Part shown: piece by piece, positions 1 to 6,994 of the stretch
How the letters are laid out: each line of letters opens with the position of its first letter
Numbering within the stretch: position 1 is the first letter of the stretch
Source of the DNA: Bacillota bacterium
GTDB lineage: Bacteria > Bacillota > UBA4882 > UBA8346
Direction: 5' to 3'
DNA: 64,000 nt
NCBI GenBank assembly: GCA_023392595.1
Contig: JAEVYU010000026.1
Span: 1-64,000 of the forward strand
Notes under the pieces: generated by a model
Databases searched by the model: none
What the model saw: the letters and a program-made list of their open reading frames with translations, nothing else
What the model was told of the DNA's origin: nothing
Program-made: the position numbers and the translations under genes

Positions 1-141
1 TGCTTTTCTTCGTGTCCTTCGTGCTCTTCGTGGTTAAAAAGTTCAACTGGTATTTTCAGGACTCGCATTACCATCCGATAGTTATTAATCGCCTGAAAAA
101 ATTAAATTCCTTTTTTCTACCACGAAGAGCACGAAGTTTTA
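1..141. repeat. Inverted CACGAAG-type intergenic repeat
   Basis: The left arm carries CTTCGTGCTCTTCGTGG (about 17-33) and the right arm the reverse complement CCACGAAGAGCACGAAG (about 120-136). The same words recur at 3719-3802, again as an inverted pair. This is a dispersed non-coding repeat that can fold into a long hairpin. No gene is visible before 413; the rest of 142-332 shows nothing recognisable. Confidence 0.6.
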
Positions 142-332
142 TAAAACCGTTTTAATCCATCTCCCAAAAGTTTCACAAATAATCTCTTTCCGTAATTCTT
201 TTGAACTTAGCACTATACATAACTATTTTCCAGTTGATAAATAAATTATCGGCGGAATAATTTTAACAATTTAATACTTTTTATAAACATCGAACAAAAA
301 ACAACCATTCGCTTCCTGCCAATATAACAAAA

Positions 333-361
333 CACGCACCATAATCGGATTATGATGCGTG
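333..361 (-). terminator. Stem-loop terminator after the EFR1 gene
   Basis: CACGCACCATAATC pairs with GATTATGATGCGTG almost perfectly. On the minus strand the stem is followed by GTTTTGTTATATT. It lies about 50 bases past the stop codon of the EFR1-type gene, so it is the likely end of that transcript. Confidence 0.6.
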
Positions 362-412
362 GATCGAAAATAAACTGTCGGCTTATAAAACCTTGATTCA
401 AATGATAACAAA

Positions 413-1207
413 TTATGAAACTGTCATATCTTCCACTGTCATCCCCGGATGGCGGTATCTCCTCTTACCGATGGTATCGGCCTCCATATTGATAGCTTGT
501 TTCGGGCACCAATGAAAACAGGCTAAACAATGGGCGCAGTGATTTCCCCAAACCGGTTTCCCTGCCGCGTCCATATTGATATTCTTTAAAGGGCATATTC
601 GTTCACAGGTTCTGCAATGGGTACAATTATCCTGAACCCGAAACCGCCTTTCCGGACGGTAGAGGTGTTGAATATAAAGTTTCATCAAAAAGCTTGCAAC
701 ATGTTTTTTTAGACCATTATTCCCTTCCATGATGCCCCGGCGTCTTTCTCGAATCGCTTCACCCATCATCAATACTTTTGCTTTCACATTGTTTAGCCGC
801 TCTTCCTGTACTTGGAGGGGGTTGGTCTTATCAATCTTCCCGAAAATGCCATTGCCGGGCATATCCATTTCAAAACCCAGCGCCAGAGATTTTCCTTTCC
901 GTACAAGCATCTTCTCAAGAGAATATAAGCTATACCCCGGTTCAGCATTACAAGTAGCCACTGCAAAAATATAGGCATCGGTCTTGAATTTGATTTTTCT
1001 TACGAACTCCCGCACAATCCCGGGTACGGCCAAAAAATACACCGGAAAAACCAATCCCACCAAATCCTGATCGACCTCTACAGAATGCTCGTTTTGATAC
1101 CCGGCGATGGGCCGCAGTTCCACCCCGCCTCCCAAATTCTCCGCTAACCTCCTGGCCACCGCCAGGGAATTTCCGGTTCCGGAAAAATAATAAATTACGC
1201 TTTTCAT
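413..1207 (-). CDS. EFR1-type flavodoxin/ferredoxin fusion protein
   Basis: This 264-residue cytoplasmic redox protein joins an N-terminal flavodoxin-like domain to a C-terminal 2x[4Fe-4S] ferredoxin. The FMN phosphate loop FSGTGNS is at about residues 8-14. The two cluster motifs CTHCRTCERICP and CAHCLACFHWCP lie near residues 195 and 225. The start is set at MKSVIYYF because AGGAAGGTG precedes that ATG by a normal distance; a longer reading from 1234 has no such site. It is the last gene of a minus-strand series after MerR and ABC-F and ends at a stem-loop. EFR1 proteins are thought to be electron carriers, but the partner here is unknown. Confidence 0.85.
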   Translation of the reverse strand: MKSVIYYFSGTGNSLAVARRLAENLGGGVELRPIAGYQNEHSVEVDQDLVGLVFPVYFLAVPGIVREFVRKIKFKTDAYIFAVATCNAEPGYSLYSLEKMLVRKGKSLALGFEMDMPGNGIFGKIDKTNPLQVQEERLNNVKAKVLMMGEAIRERRRGIMEGNNGLKKHVASFLMKLYIQHLYRPERRFRVQDNCTHCRTCERICPLKNINMDAAGKPVWGNHCAHCLACFHWCPKQAINMEADTIGKRRYRHPGMTVEDMTVS

Positions 1208-1287
1208 CTCGTTTGACACCTTCCTATACCCCAAATTCCATTCATGGAAAAATAATAAAGCCTGGAGTATAATACAATGTCAATACT

Positions 1288-1692
1288 TTATTTTCTATCC
1301 TTTAGCAAACCCTGCATGGAAGGGCACGGGCATTTCTTTTGCAAGCCTTCATCGATTTCCAGAAGTACTTTCCGTATCTCCATTAAGCGCTCAATCTGAG
1401 CATCAATTTTTTGAATCTTGTTATGAACACCCAACACCATCATTTCCGATATATCCTCTGGTTTCAACAAAACACTAAATAATTGAAGGGTCTGCCGGGT
1501 TTCCTCCAGCGTAAAGCCTGCTTCTTTGGCGCGTTTAATAAATTGAAGGCGGGCCAGAATATCCTCGGGATAGATCCGGTACCCGTTTTCCATCCGCTCG
1601 GGCTTAATAAGGCCTCTTTTCTCATAATAACGTAACGTCTCAATACTTACTTCCGCTATCTTCGCAATTTGACTTCTCAAATATACAGCCAT
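1288..1692 (-). CDS. MerR-family transcriptional regulator, metal-responsive type
   Basis: This 134-residue protein has the MerR winged helix at the N-terminus (ETLRYYEKRGLIKPER, about residues 15-30), a long dimerisation helix, and a C-terminal CPCPSM cluster. That cluster resembles the metal loop of the heavy-metal branch of MerR proteins, where CP-containing motifs bind soft metals. The start MAVYLRS at 1692 is preceded by GGAGGGAG; an open frame reaches back to 1803 but overlaps the ABC-F gene and lacks a site. It begins 14 bases after the ABC-F stop, so co-transcription is likely. No metal exporter is adjacent, so target and inducer are unknown. Confidence 0.85.
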   Translation of the reverse strand: MAVYLRSQIAKIAEVSIETLRYYEKRGLIKPERMENGYRIYPEDILARLQFIKRAKEAGFTLEETRQTLQLFSVLLKPEDISEMMVLGVHNKIQKIDAQIERLMEIRKVLLEIDEGLQKKCPCPSMQGLLKDRK

Positions 1693-1705
1693 TTGATCTC
1701 CCTCC

Positions 1706-3187
1706 TTAGAGAGCAATACTCTTGGTGGCGATATTTTTGCAAAATTCGCTGTCATGCTCCACAAATAGCATAGTGGGCCGGTATTCCAGGAGCAATTCTT
1801 CAATTTGCATGCGGGAGATTACATCAATAAAATTAAGCGGTTCATCCCAGATATGCAAATGAACTTTCTGGCAAAGGCTCTTGGCAATCAGCACTTTTTT
1901 CTTTTGGCCGCCGCTAAAAGCCGAGATGTCTTTCCCAAACTGTTCTCTGGAAAAATCAAGCTTGTTTAAAATCGATTTAAACAGGGATTCATCAATTTGA
2001 CTGTTTGCGGCGTAATCCGTTAAATTGCCCCGGAGATGCGATGTGTCCTGAGAGACATAGGATATTTGAAGCCTGCTCCCTTTCCTAAAGGCGCCTGTAT
2101 AACCTATTTCCTCACCGCAGATCAGTTTGATCAGGCTTGATTTCCCCGAACCGTTTCTGCCCTTGAGGGCAATCCGATCCCCCTGCTCAATCGTAAAGCC
2201 GACATCCCGGCAAACCACCTTTTCACCATAAAGAATAGCAACATTTTCAAGTTCGACCAGGCGGTTCTTGTGGTAGGCAAGTTGCGAAATCTTCAGGCTA
2301 TAGGGGTTCTCAATATTTTTAAGAAGTTTGGACTTCTCATCAATGGCGGCTTGCTGCCTGTTTTCGATGGATTTAGAACGTTTCATCATTTTGGCGGCCT
2401 TATGGCCGATAAAACCCCTATCCGCCGGCTTGGACCCGGAATTCTTCGCTGCATACTTGGTTTTTTCCACTTCCTGCGACCAACTGCCGGTCCGTTTGGC
2501 AGCTTCCGACAGCCGGTTAATGTCTTTTCGCAGCTTTTCATTTTCAGCAAGCTCAAAACGGTCCTGCCTTTTTTTATTTTCCCACCAACTGGAGAAATTG
2601 CCCTTTTGGATTTCGATGTTGGTCTTATTCATCGAAAGAATGTGGTCTACACAACCATCAAGAAACGCCCGGTCATGGGATACCAAAATAAAACCGCTTT
2701 TGGAATTGAGATAATCACTGACAAGCTCTCTGGCCTCCATATCCAGGTGGTTGGTGGGCTCATCGATCAATAAAAAGCTATTTTCTTTCAGAAACAAGGC
2801 GGCAAGCAGCACTTTAGTTTGCTCTCCGTTGGAAAGGGTGTTAAAAGGGCGATATAACACCTCCTCGGATACTTTCAACAACGAAAGCTCCCGCATCAGC
2901 TTCCAATGAAGGTATTCCGGAACAATCGCGCCGATTCCATCCAGGGTATCCTTTTCCCTGTCTGCCACTTCGAAAGGAAAATGTTCAAAACTGACACTGG
3001 CGGTAATATTCCCTCTGTATTCATATCTGCCCATCAGTAAGTTGAGAAACGTTGTTTTGCCTCTGCCGTTTCTTCCCGTGAATCCCAGCTTCCAATCGGT
3101 ATCTATTTGAAAGCTTACATTTTCAAGGATGTTATCATAACTGCCCTCATAGGCAAAGGTAAGATTGGTGACTTTGATCAATGACAT
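1706..3187 (-). CDS. Lsa-like ABC-F ribosomal protection protein
   Basis: This 493-residue protein has two ATP-binding cassettes in one chain and no membrane segments. Walker A motifs are GRNGRGKT (about residue 39) and GRNGSGKS (about 345), with signature sequences LSNGEQ and FSGGQKKK. ABC-F proteins of this subfamily enter the ribosomal E site and dislodge lincosamide, pleuromutilin and streptogramin A antibiotics. The N-terminus and length match Lsa-type proteins (about 490-500 residues). AGGAGG lies 8 bases before the ATG. The 170 bases upstream hold a leader with alternative stem-loops, typical of antibiotic-inducible ABC-F genes. The assignment to resistance rather than housekeeping is by similarity only. 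Confidence 0.88.
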   Translation of the reverse strand: MSLIKVTNLTFAYEGSYDNILENVSFQIDTDWKLGFTGRNGRGKTTFLNLLMGRYEYRGNITASVSFEHFPFEVADREKDTLDGIGAIVPEYLHWKLMRELSLLKVSEEVLYRPFNTLSNGEQTKVLLAALFLKENSFLLIDEPTNHLDMEARELVSDYLNSKSGFILVSHDRAFLDGCVDHILSMNKTNIEIQKGNFSSWWENKKRQDRFELAENEKLRKDINRLSEAAKRTGSWSQEVEKTKYAAKNSGSKPADRGFIGHKAAKMMKRSKSIENRQQAAIDEKSKLLKNIENPYSLKISQLAYHKNRLVELENVAILYGEKVVCRDVGFTIEQGDRIALKGRNGSGKSSLIKLICGEEIGYTGAFRKGSRLQISYVSQDTSHLRGNLTDYAANSQIDESLFKSILNKLDFSREQFGKDISAFSGGQKKKVLIAKSLCQKVHLHIWDEPLNFIDVISRMQIEELLLEYRPTMLFVEHDSEFCKNIATKSIAL

Positions 3188-3229
3188 GAAAGTATCCTCC
3201 TGTATTGATTGGTGCGCCCAAATAGAAAA

Positions 3230-3360
3230 GCCGCAAGAAAGTTACTTCTTGCAGCTCATCCATACAGGAAAATCAAACCCCAAAAACGGGTATGATGCGT
3301 GCCAACGCACGTGTAGTATATTATCACTGAGTGAAAAGAGTGAGTAACTTTCTTGCGCAA
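3230..3360 (-). promoter_or_regulatory. Attenuator-like leader of the ABC-F gene
   Basis: On the minus strand the leader contains GCAAGAAAGTTAC (3344-3356) and its exact complement GTAACTTTCTTGC (3233-3245), about 100 bases apart. The downstream arm also pairs locally with GCAAGAAG (up to 3252) to form a short hairpin followed by GGCTTTTC, a weak terminator. The two pairings exclude each other. This fits the ribosome-mediated attenuation known for several ABC-F and erm genes. A TAATAT box near 3320 could be a -10 element, which would put the upstream arm outside the transcript; the layout is therefore uncertain. Confidence 0.55.
3242..3310 (-). CDS. Possible 22-codon leader peptide of the ABC-F gene
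   Basis: A GTG-started frame reads MRWHASYPFLGF and continues to a TAA that falls inside the loop of the local stem-loop. A ribosome stalled on this frame would cover the hairpin arm, the expected arrangement for drug-induced attenuation. No strong ribosome-binding site precedes the GTG. The position of the stop codon in the hairpin is the main reason to list it. Confidence 0.4.
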   Translation of the reverse strand: MRWHASYPFLGFDFPVWMSCKK

Positions 3361-3498
3361 GCACAACAAAACAAGACGAAAATGTTCGCCCCAACATTTT
3401 ATTATGCTTTATGAAATTAGCAAGAAAGATTCTTCATCTTTTCAACTCCAATCTTTATATTTTAAATTATTATACCATACGATGGCAGGCTCTCTCAA

Positions 3499-3555
3499 TC
3501 ACAACTTGAATTTTTCAATCACACCCTGCAGTTCATCCGCCATACCCCCGCCAGC
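3499..3555 (-). pseudogene. Relic of a methyl-accepting chemotaxis protein C-terminus
   Basis: The minus strand encodes GGMADELQGVIEKFKL followed by a stop. The ELQxxVxxFKL ending is the hallmark of chemoreceptor C-termini. The same frame stays open to about 3683 without further recognisable chemoreceptor sequence, and the opposite strand is also open there (3550-3699). No start, HAMP or signalling hairpin is present, so this is a fragment. The stretch 3361-3956 holds no intact gene. Confidence 0.55.
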
Positions 3556-3718
3556 ATCGAAGCCGATATAATCACCGGTATTCCTCAGATCATTATGACC
3601 GTCTCCCGCTTCAGGCCATCTTTTTCTTACGCCGGGATCGGCGCGGTCATCGCTCAGACCTTCTTTCTTATCGCCCCGGCCTATCTAGAAAACAGCTAAC
3701 AAGAAAGTAAAACCTTAA

Positions 3719-3802
3719 TTATGACCACCAAGAAAACGAAGGTTACGAAGAAAATAAAAGAAAATCTTTTTTTAAACTTCGTGTTCTTCGTGGCCTTGGG
3801 GG
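3719..3802. repeat. Second inverted CACGAAG-type repeat
   Basis: ACCACCAAGAAAACGAAGG (about 3722) faces AACTTCGTGTTCTTCGTGG (about 3776) across a short A/T-rich loop. The words match the repeat at 1-141. It lies between the chemoreceptor relic and the bL35 gene. Confidence 0.55.
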
Positions 3803-3956
3803 TGAAAAATTCTGGAATTCATCTTTAGCGATCTTTCGATAAGGAAACCGGCGGCTTGATATTTTTTACCAAACCGCCGGTATAGACGAAGTATTTGTCG
3901 TTAATGCAGAAGTGCCTAATTACGGTCTTTTGGCCGCAGCGCAGAGGGTAAGCTTT

Positions 3957-4160
3957 TCATTTTGAACCATACGGAAGCATCTTTTTGATGGCTGCCATAT
4001 TCGAACTGTCAACATATGCCGCTGAATGTAACCTGCGTTTTTGCCTGTTACTTTTGCTTCCCGCATTATGCAGGATATTAGCATGTGCTCTTTTTACTTT
4101 TCCACTTTTGGTTACCTTCACTCTTTTTTTCAAACCCTTGTGGGTTTTCATTTTTGGCAC
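3957..4160 (-). CDS. rpmI: Ribosomal protein bL35, stand-alone copy
   Basis: This 67-residue basic protein begins MPKMKTHKGLKKR and continues with the lysine/arginine-rich body of large-subunit protein bL35. The start codon is GTG, chosen because bL35 proteins begin with MPKMKTH. The GTG shares one base with the TAG stop of the DUF1062 gene upstream, so translation is probably coupled. The usual partners infC and rplT are absent. It may be a second, divergent paralogue; the family core KRRLHSAA and the short C-terminus are present. Whether it replaces or supplements the standard copy cannot be told from this window. Confidence 0.85.
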   Translation of the reverse strand: MPKMKTHKGLKKRVKVTKSGKVKRAHANILHNAGSKSNRQKRRLHSAAYVDSSNMAAIKKMLPYGSK

Positions 4161-4747
4161 TACTTTATATTCCTTTCTTGAACAAGAGTGGTTTGACTTT
4201 CAATTATCAATGCAACTTCTGTGTGCAGTCTGCATTTCTTTAAGTCAAGTCCGCTAGTGCTTCGGATTGATCCGCTGGTTATCATTTGTTCAAAAGCATT
4301 CTGCGATAAATTCAACTTTTCCCGTAACAAAGCGGCAACTTTAAGCTGAAATGGATATGGGCTTTTGATATGCAATTCGACAGGATTGGCAAAATCAATC
4401 GTTGGCCCTAGTATTTTATACTTGGGAAGACCCGCTTCGGCTCCATTATGGTGTATCAGCTTCATATCCATGGCATATTTTTTGACAAGCTCTCCATGAT
4501 TGCCATGAAACCCCTCTAATACTTCTGGGGCAATGCTTTTGGGATTGATACGGGAATAAATAGTCATATTCCATGGAGAATCGCAATTTGAACATTGATA
4601 GATTAACCATATATCTAAATACTTGCGTTGGGCGTTTACCCGGAACAAATCGAAGCAAACATGCTCTGTTTTTTTACCGCACCGCTTGCAATACTTTATT
4701 GCAAGTGGTGGAGATGGATACTGTATCTCCCAATATACTGTTTGCAT
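4160..4747 (-). CDS. DUF1062 family protein
   Basis: This 195-residue protein belongs, as far as I recognise, to DUF1062, a family of unknown function in Firmicutes. It starts with a zinc-ribbon-like segment: CKRCGKK (about residue 20) and CSNCDSPW (about 52) supply four cysteines. The C-terminal half contains LREKLNLSQNAFEQM, which looks like a helix-turn-helix-type segment. AGGAAGGA lies before the ATG. The gene overlaps the bL35 gene by one base. It is preceded by a 206-bp leader duplicated in front of the methyltransferase gene, and a fragment of a second DUF1062 gene lies at 5228-5281. Function unknown. Confidence 0.75.
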   Translation of the reverse strand: MQTVYWEIQYPSPPLAIKYCKRCGKKTEHVCFDLFRVNAQRKYLDIWLIYQCSNCDSPWNMTIYSRINPKSIAPEVLEGFHGNHGELVKKYAMDMKLIHHNGAEAGLPKYKILGPTIDFANPVELHIKSPYPFQLKVAALLREKLNLSQNAFEQMITSGSIRSTSGLDLKKCRLHTEVALIIESQTTLVQERNIK

Positions 4748-4815
4748 AAAAATTTATCCTTCCTAGTTAAAACTGCATCGGAAGAATAAAAGTGGATTTT
4801 CACAATTTATCCTTC

Positions 4816-4872
4816 CTATTCGAACTCAATAGAAAAGCTAAACGGTGGATTGCCATAAATCTCTTTCATCAT
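4816..4872 (-). CDS. Short leader ORF, copy 1 (18 codons)
   Basis: MMKEIYGNPPFSFSI follows a GGGAGTG ribosome-binding site and ends after 18 residues. The same start, site and first 15 residues, with one conservative change, recur at 5999-6079. Synonymous and conservative differences between the copies suggest past selection on the peptide or simply a recent duplication. It may instead be the beginning of a lost gene. Confidence 0.35.
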   Translation of the reverse strand: MMKEIYGNPPFSFSIEFE

Positions 4873-5033
4873 CGTCACTCCCGGTATTTTTTCTACGCAC
4901 ATTGTATCATCCGGTCCCGCAAAACCAAACCTTAAAGACTTCTCTTAAAAGAAAATGAGCCGATACAGTTAAAAACCGCATCGGCTCATTCCAATGGTTA
5001 ATGAATATTCCTTTATACCCATATTATCCTTTC
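4827..5033 (-). repeat. Duplicated leader module, copy 1
   Basis: About 207 bases match 6034-6239 at roughly 90 percent by eye. In minus-strand order the module has the end of a CD3324-type gene (here RIIW then a stop), a terminator hairpin, a promoter-like TTGGTT-N16-TACAAT (-10 at 4901-4906), a ribosome-binding site and the short ORF. Copy 1 leads into the DUF1062-bL35 pair. Confidence 0.75.
4954..4990 (-). terminator. Terminator hairpin in leader copy 1
   Basis: AATGAGCCGAT pairs with ATCGGCTCATT around a short loop, followed on the minus strand by TTTTCTTTT. It would end transcripts of the lost CD3324-type gene upstream and insulate the downstream promoter. Confidence 0.7.
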
Positions 5034-5080
5034 ACCACAACAAGGCATGCGCTTTAATCCGTTTCAAAACCACAAGAATT

Positions 5081-5225
5081 ATTAAAACAATTTGTATTCC
5101 GCCTGCTATAATATCTGCCGAAAAGAGGTTTACTATGAACCGCCTTAAAATGTTATTGCCGCCATCGACTACATTGAGAATCACCTTACGGAGAAAATTG
5201 ATTTAGAAATGGTCGCAGATGCTAT
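5081..5225 (+). pseudogene. Relic of an AraC-GNAT gene 5' end with its promoter
   Basis: The sequence aligns with the promoter and first 35 codons of the AraC-GNAT gene at 37638-37790. Both share AAAACAATTT, an extended -10 TG-N-TATAAT (here 5107-5112), the AGAGG site and the start. Small indels after the ATG break the frame and the copy ends abruptly at about 5225. It is clearly non-functional. Confidence 0.8.
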
Positions 5226-5227
5226 AC

Positions 5228-5281
5228 AGTTTACGATAAATTGAATTTTTCCGTAACAAATCAACTCCACCTTTGGCTGTT
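5228..5281 (-). pseudogene. Relic of a second DUF1062 gene
   Basis: The minus strand resembles the DUF1062 segment encoding VAALLREKLNLSQNAF (4297-4350), with matching CGATAAATT and CCGTAACAAA words but several substitutions. It abuts the AraC relic in opposite orientation, so the two fragments were joined by rearrangement. Confidence 0.6.
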
Positions 5282-5295
5282 AGTAAGATGGGACA

Positions 5296-5952
5296 CTATT
5301 TTACTACCTTTTCAGCAACAATCATGGTGGTATTTTCTACTCTCCAGACCATTTCAACTTTCTCAAAATTAGCTGTTTGAAGCATCTTTAACTGATTATC
5401 GACCGTACATGGCGTATCATAATGATAAAATTCACCATCTTGAATATTTTGTTCATGACGGATTCGCTCATTTTCTTTAAAATAGAAGTCCTCATCTTTT
5501 TGGTGGATTACCATATAATCGCATTCCATATAATTTCCACCCGGCTTTAGCGCTGAATAAATCCTTGAATATAGTTCTATTTTTTTGGTATGCGGAAAGT
5601 GGTGCATCGTTTGGAAAGATATGACTGCATCAAACCTTCTGATTCCCAAATCGCAATCAAAATAACTCGCATTGATAAGCGTCATGTCTTTATCGGGATG
5701 CTTTTGTTTTAATACCCCCAGCATAGCTTCTGTTAAGTCAATACCGGTTACTTTAATATTGGGGTGAATTTTAAATATTTCGTCAAGTTCTAAACCGGTT
5801 CCACAGCCAAGGTCTAAAAGATTAACTACTTTCTCCGGTAGTAATTCAGCCATTTTTTCATATCCTTCCTTGCATCCGGCCACCTCGTTAATCATATGAC
5901 TGTCATACCCATTGACCCGAGCAGTAAAAAAATCACTCATCTTTTCTATCAT
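5296..5952 (-). CDS. Class I SAM-dependent methyltransferase
   Basis: This 218-residue cytoplasmic protein has the Rossmann-type methyltransferase fold. Motif I is LLDLGCGTGLELDEI (about residues 44-58), the acidic end of strand 2 is VTGIDLTEAML, and the post-motif FDAVISFQTMHHF (about 108) fits a UbiE/small-molecule type. AGGAAAATAACGG precedes the ATG; a second Met at residue 5 is possible. It follows the second copy of the duplicated leader and its short ORF. The substrate cannot be inferred. It probably forms a single-gene unit. Confidence 0.8.
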   Translation of the reverse strand: MIEKMSDFFTARVNGYDSHMINEVAGCKEGYEKMAELLPEKVVNLLDLGCGTGLELDEIFKIHPNIKVTGIDLTEAMLGVLKQKHPDKDMTLINASYFDCDLGIRRFDAVISFQTMHHFPHTKKIELYSRIYSALKPGGNYMECDYMVIHQKDEDFYFKENERIRHEQNIQDGEFYHYDTPCTVDNQLKMLQTANFEKVEMVWRVENTTMIVAEKVVK

Positions 5953-5998
5953 CCGTTATTTTCCTTTCAGCATTTCCGCGCGCTAAATCCATGCGCAT

Positions 5999-6079
5999 TC
6001 ACCCAATGGCAAATGATACTCCTATTAGAAATCCAATCGAAAAGCTAAACGGTGGATTGCCATAAATCTTTTTCATCAT
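5999..6079 (-). CDS. Short leader ORF, copy 2 (26 codons)
   Basis: MMKKIYGNPPFSFSI continues into GFLIGVSFAIG before TGA, so this copy has a short hydrophobic tail. GGGAGTG lies just before the start. It ends 47 bases before the methyltransferase start. It could be a small membrane peptide or a regulatory upstream ORF. Copy 1 at 4816-4872 diverges after the shared 15 residues. Confidence 0.4.
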   Translation of the reverse strand: MMKKIYGNPPFSFSIGFLIGVSFAIG

Positions 6080-6239
6080 CGTCACTCCCGGTATTTTTTC
6101 TACGCACATTGTATCATCCGATTCCGCAAAACGAAACCCTATAGACTTCTCTTAAAAGAAAATGAGCCGATACAGTTAAAAACCGCATCGGCTCATTCCA
6201 ATGGTTAATGAATATTTTTTTGTTCCCATATTATCCTTT
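6034..6239 (-). repeat. Duplicated leader module, copy 2
   Basis: This is the second copy of the 206-bp module at 4827-5033. It begins within the 3' end of the intact CD3324-type gene (RIIWEQKNIH), then carries the terminator hairpin, a promoter-like TTCGTT-N16-TACAAT (-10 at 6108-6113), the ribosome-binding site and the short ORF. It leads into the methyltransferase gene. Confidence 0.75.
6161..6197 (-). terminator. Terminator of the CD3324-type gene
   Basis: AATGAGCCGAT and ATCGGCTCATT form an 11-base-pair stem, followed on the minus strand by TTTTCTTTT. It begins 8 bases past the stop of the CD3324-type gene. Confidence 0.75.
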
Positions 6240-6480
6240 GAATACTTTTCAAAGACAAAAAATATTTCTCGGATAATGTTTGTAGATTATTTCCCGCCCG
6301 ATAATCTTGATAAATTCGTATATTACGTTGTTGTAATTCTTTGCGGGTGGATGTCTGCGATCCCCATGCTTTTTTATTCCCTGATTTTCTGGGTATATAG
6401 ATACACTCACCATCCACATACTCTTGGACCTGTTCAAGCAAGGCATTGGGGATTATATGATTTGCTCTCTTATAGCTCAT
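6205..6480 (-). CDS. CD3324-type (Mor-like) helix-turn-helix protein
   Basis: This 91-residue protein resembles the CD3324 family, small Firmicute proteins related to the Mor transcription activator. Diagnostic parts are ANHIIPNALLEQVQEYVDG, IYIPRKSG, a basic TRKEL segment and a C-terminal helix-turn-helix (LSEKYFLSLKSIQRIIW). TTTAGGAG precedes the ATG. The last codons lie inside the duplicated leader, so an ancestral CD3324 gene was copied with it. It is a probable DNA-binding regulator with unknown targets. Confidence 0.7.
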   Translation of the reverse strand: MSYKRANHIIPNALLEQVQEYVDGECIYIPRKSGNKKAWGSQTSTRKELQQRNIRIYQDYRAGNNLQTLSEKYFLSLKSIQRIIWEQKNIH

Positions 6481-6483
6481 TTT

Positions 6484-6932
6484 GCTCTCCTAAAAGTTTG
6501 CTCGATTAGGACCAGCAAAGGCTATATTGACAATTACAATTAATGGAGCTGTTCATTGCAATAGCCTTTGCTATGCAACGCTAACGATTGGATTGCGCAT
6601 CTGCTTACAATCCTCCTTCCGTTTAATATTTCCAGATTATAACATCGCTTTACTCCTTTGTCAAGATTAGCAGTCGGTACATGACGACGTATAAGCTTAT
6701 TATAATAGTGCCCCTGATTGTCAATACACACAGACTGTTCACGCTGCTCATTTCTTTTGAGAGGCCAATTGATTTCTGGCATTTCGAGGATTGTCTTTAT
6801 GATTTAACATTCAGTACTCTTCGATGGTTTATTTCATAAAATGTAAGATGCCAAGACAAACTTCGCAGCCGAAACCTCGCAGATTCACCATTCCCAGCGC
6901 ATATGTTTTCTAAAATCACCCCTCAGGCTTTA
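6484..6932. other. Gene-poor stretch with a 12-bp inverted repeat
   Basis: AGCAAAGGCTAT (6514-6525) and ATAGCCTTTGCT (6561-6572) are perfect inverted repeats with a 35-base loop. An 80-codon frame (6540-6782, minus) has no ribosome-binding site and no recognisable family, so it is not called. Nothing else was seen before the laccase promoter region. Confidence 0.5.
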
Positions 6933-6941
6933 CATATAATA
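6933..6941 (+). promoter_or_regulatory. Possible sigma-K-like -10 element of the laccase gene
   Basis: CATATAATA matches the mother-cell sigma-K -10 consensus CATANNNTA and lies 54 bases before the laccase start. The -35 AC dinucleotide is not well placed (an AC lies about 14 bases upstream), so this is weak. It would fit a spore-coat enzyme. Confidence 0.35.
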
Positions 6942-6994
6942 TTCCGGCCGGCAGTTTACTCAAATCGGAATATGAATGAAAGGAAGGAGATCAA

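Noticed and set aside
6540..6782. 80-codon open frame on the minus strand
   Set aside because: No ribosome-binding site, no recognisable family, and it overlaps an inverted repeat.
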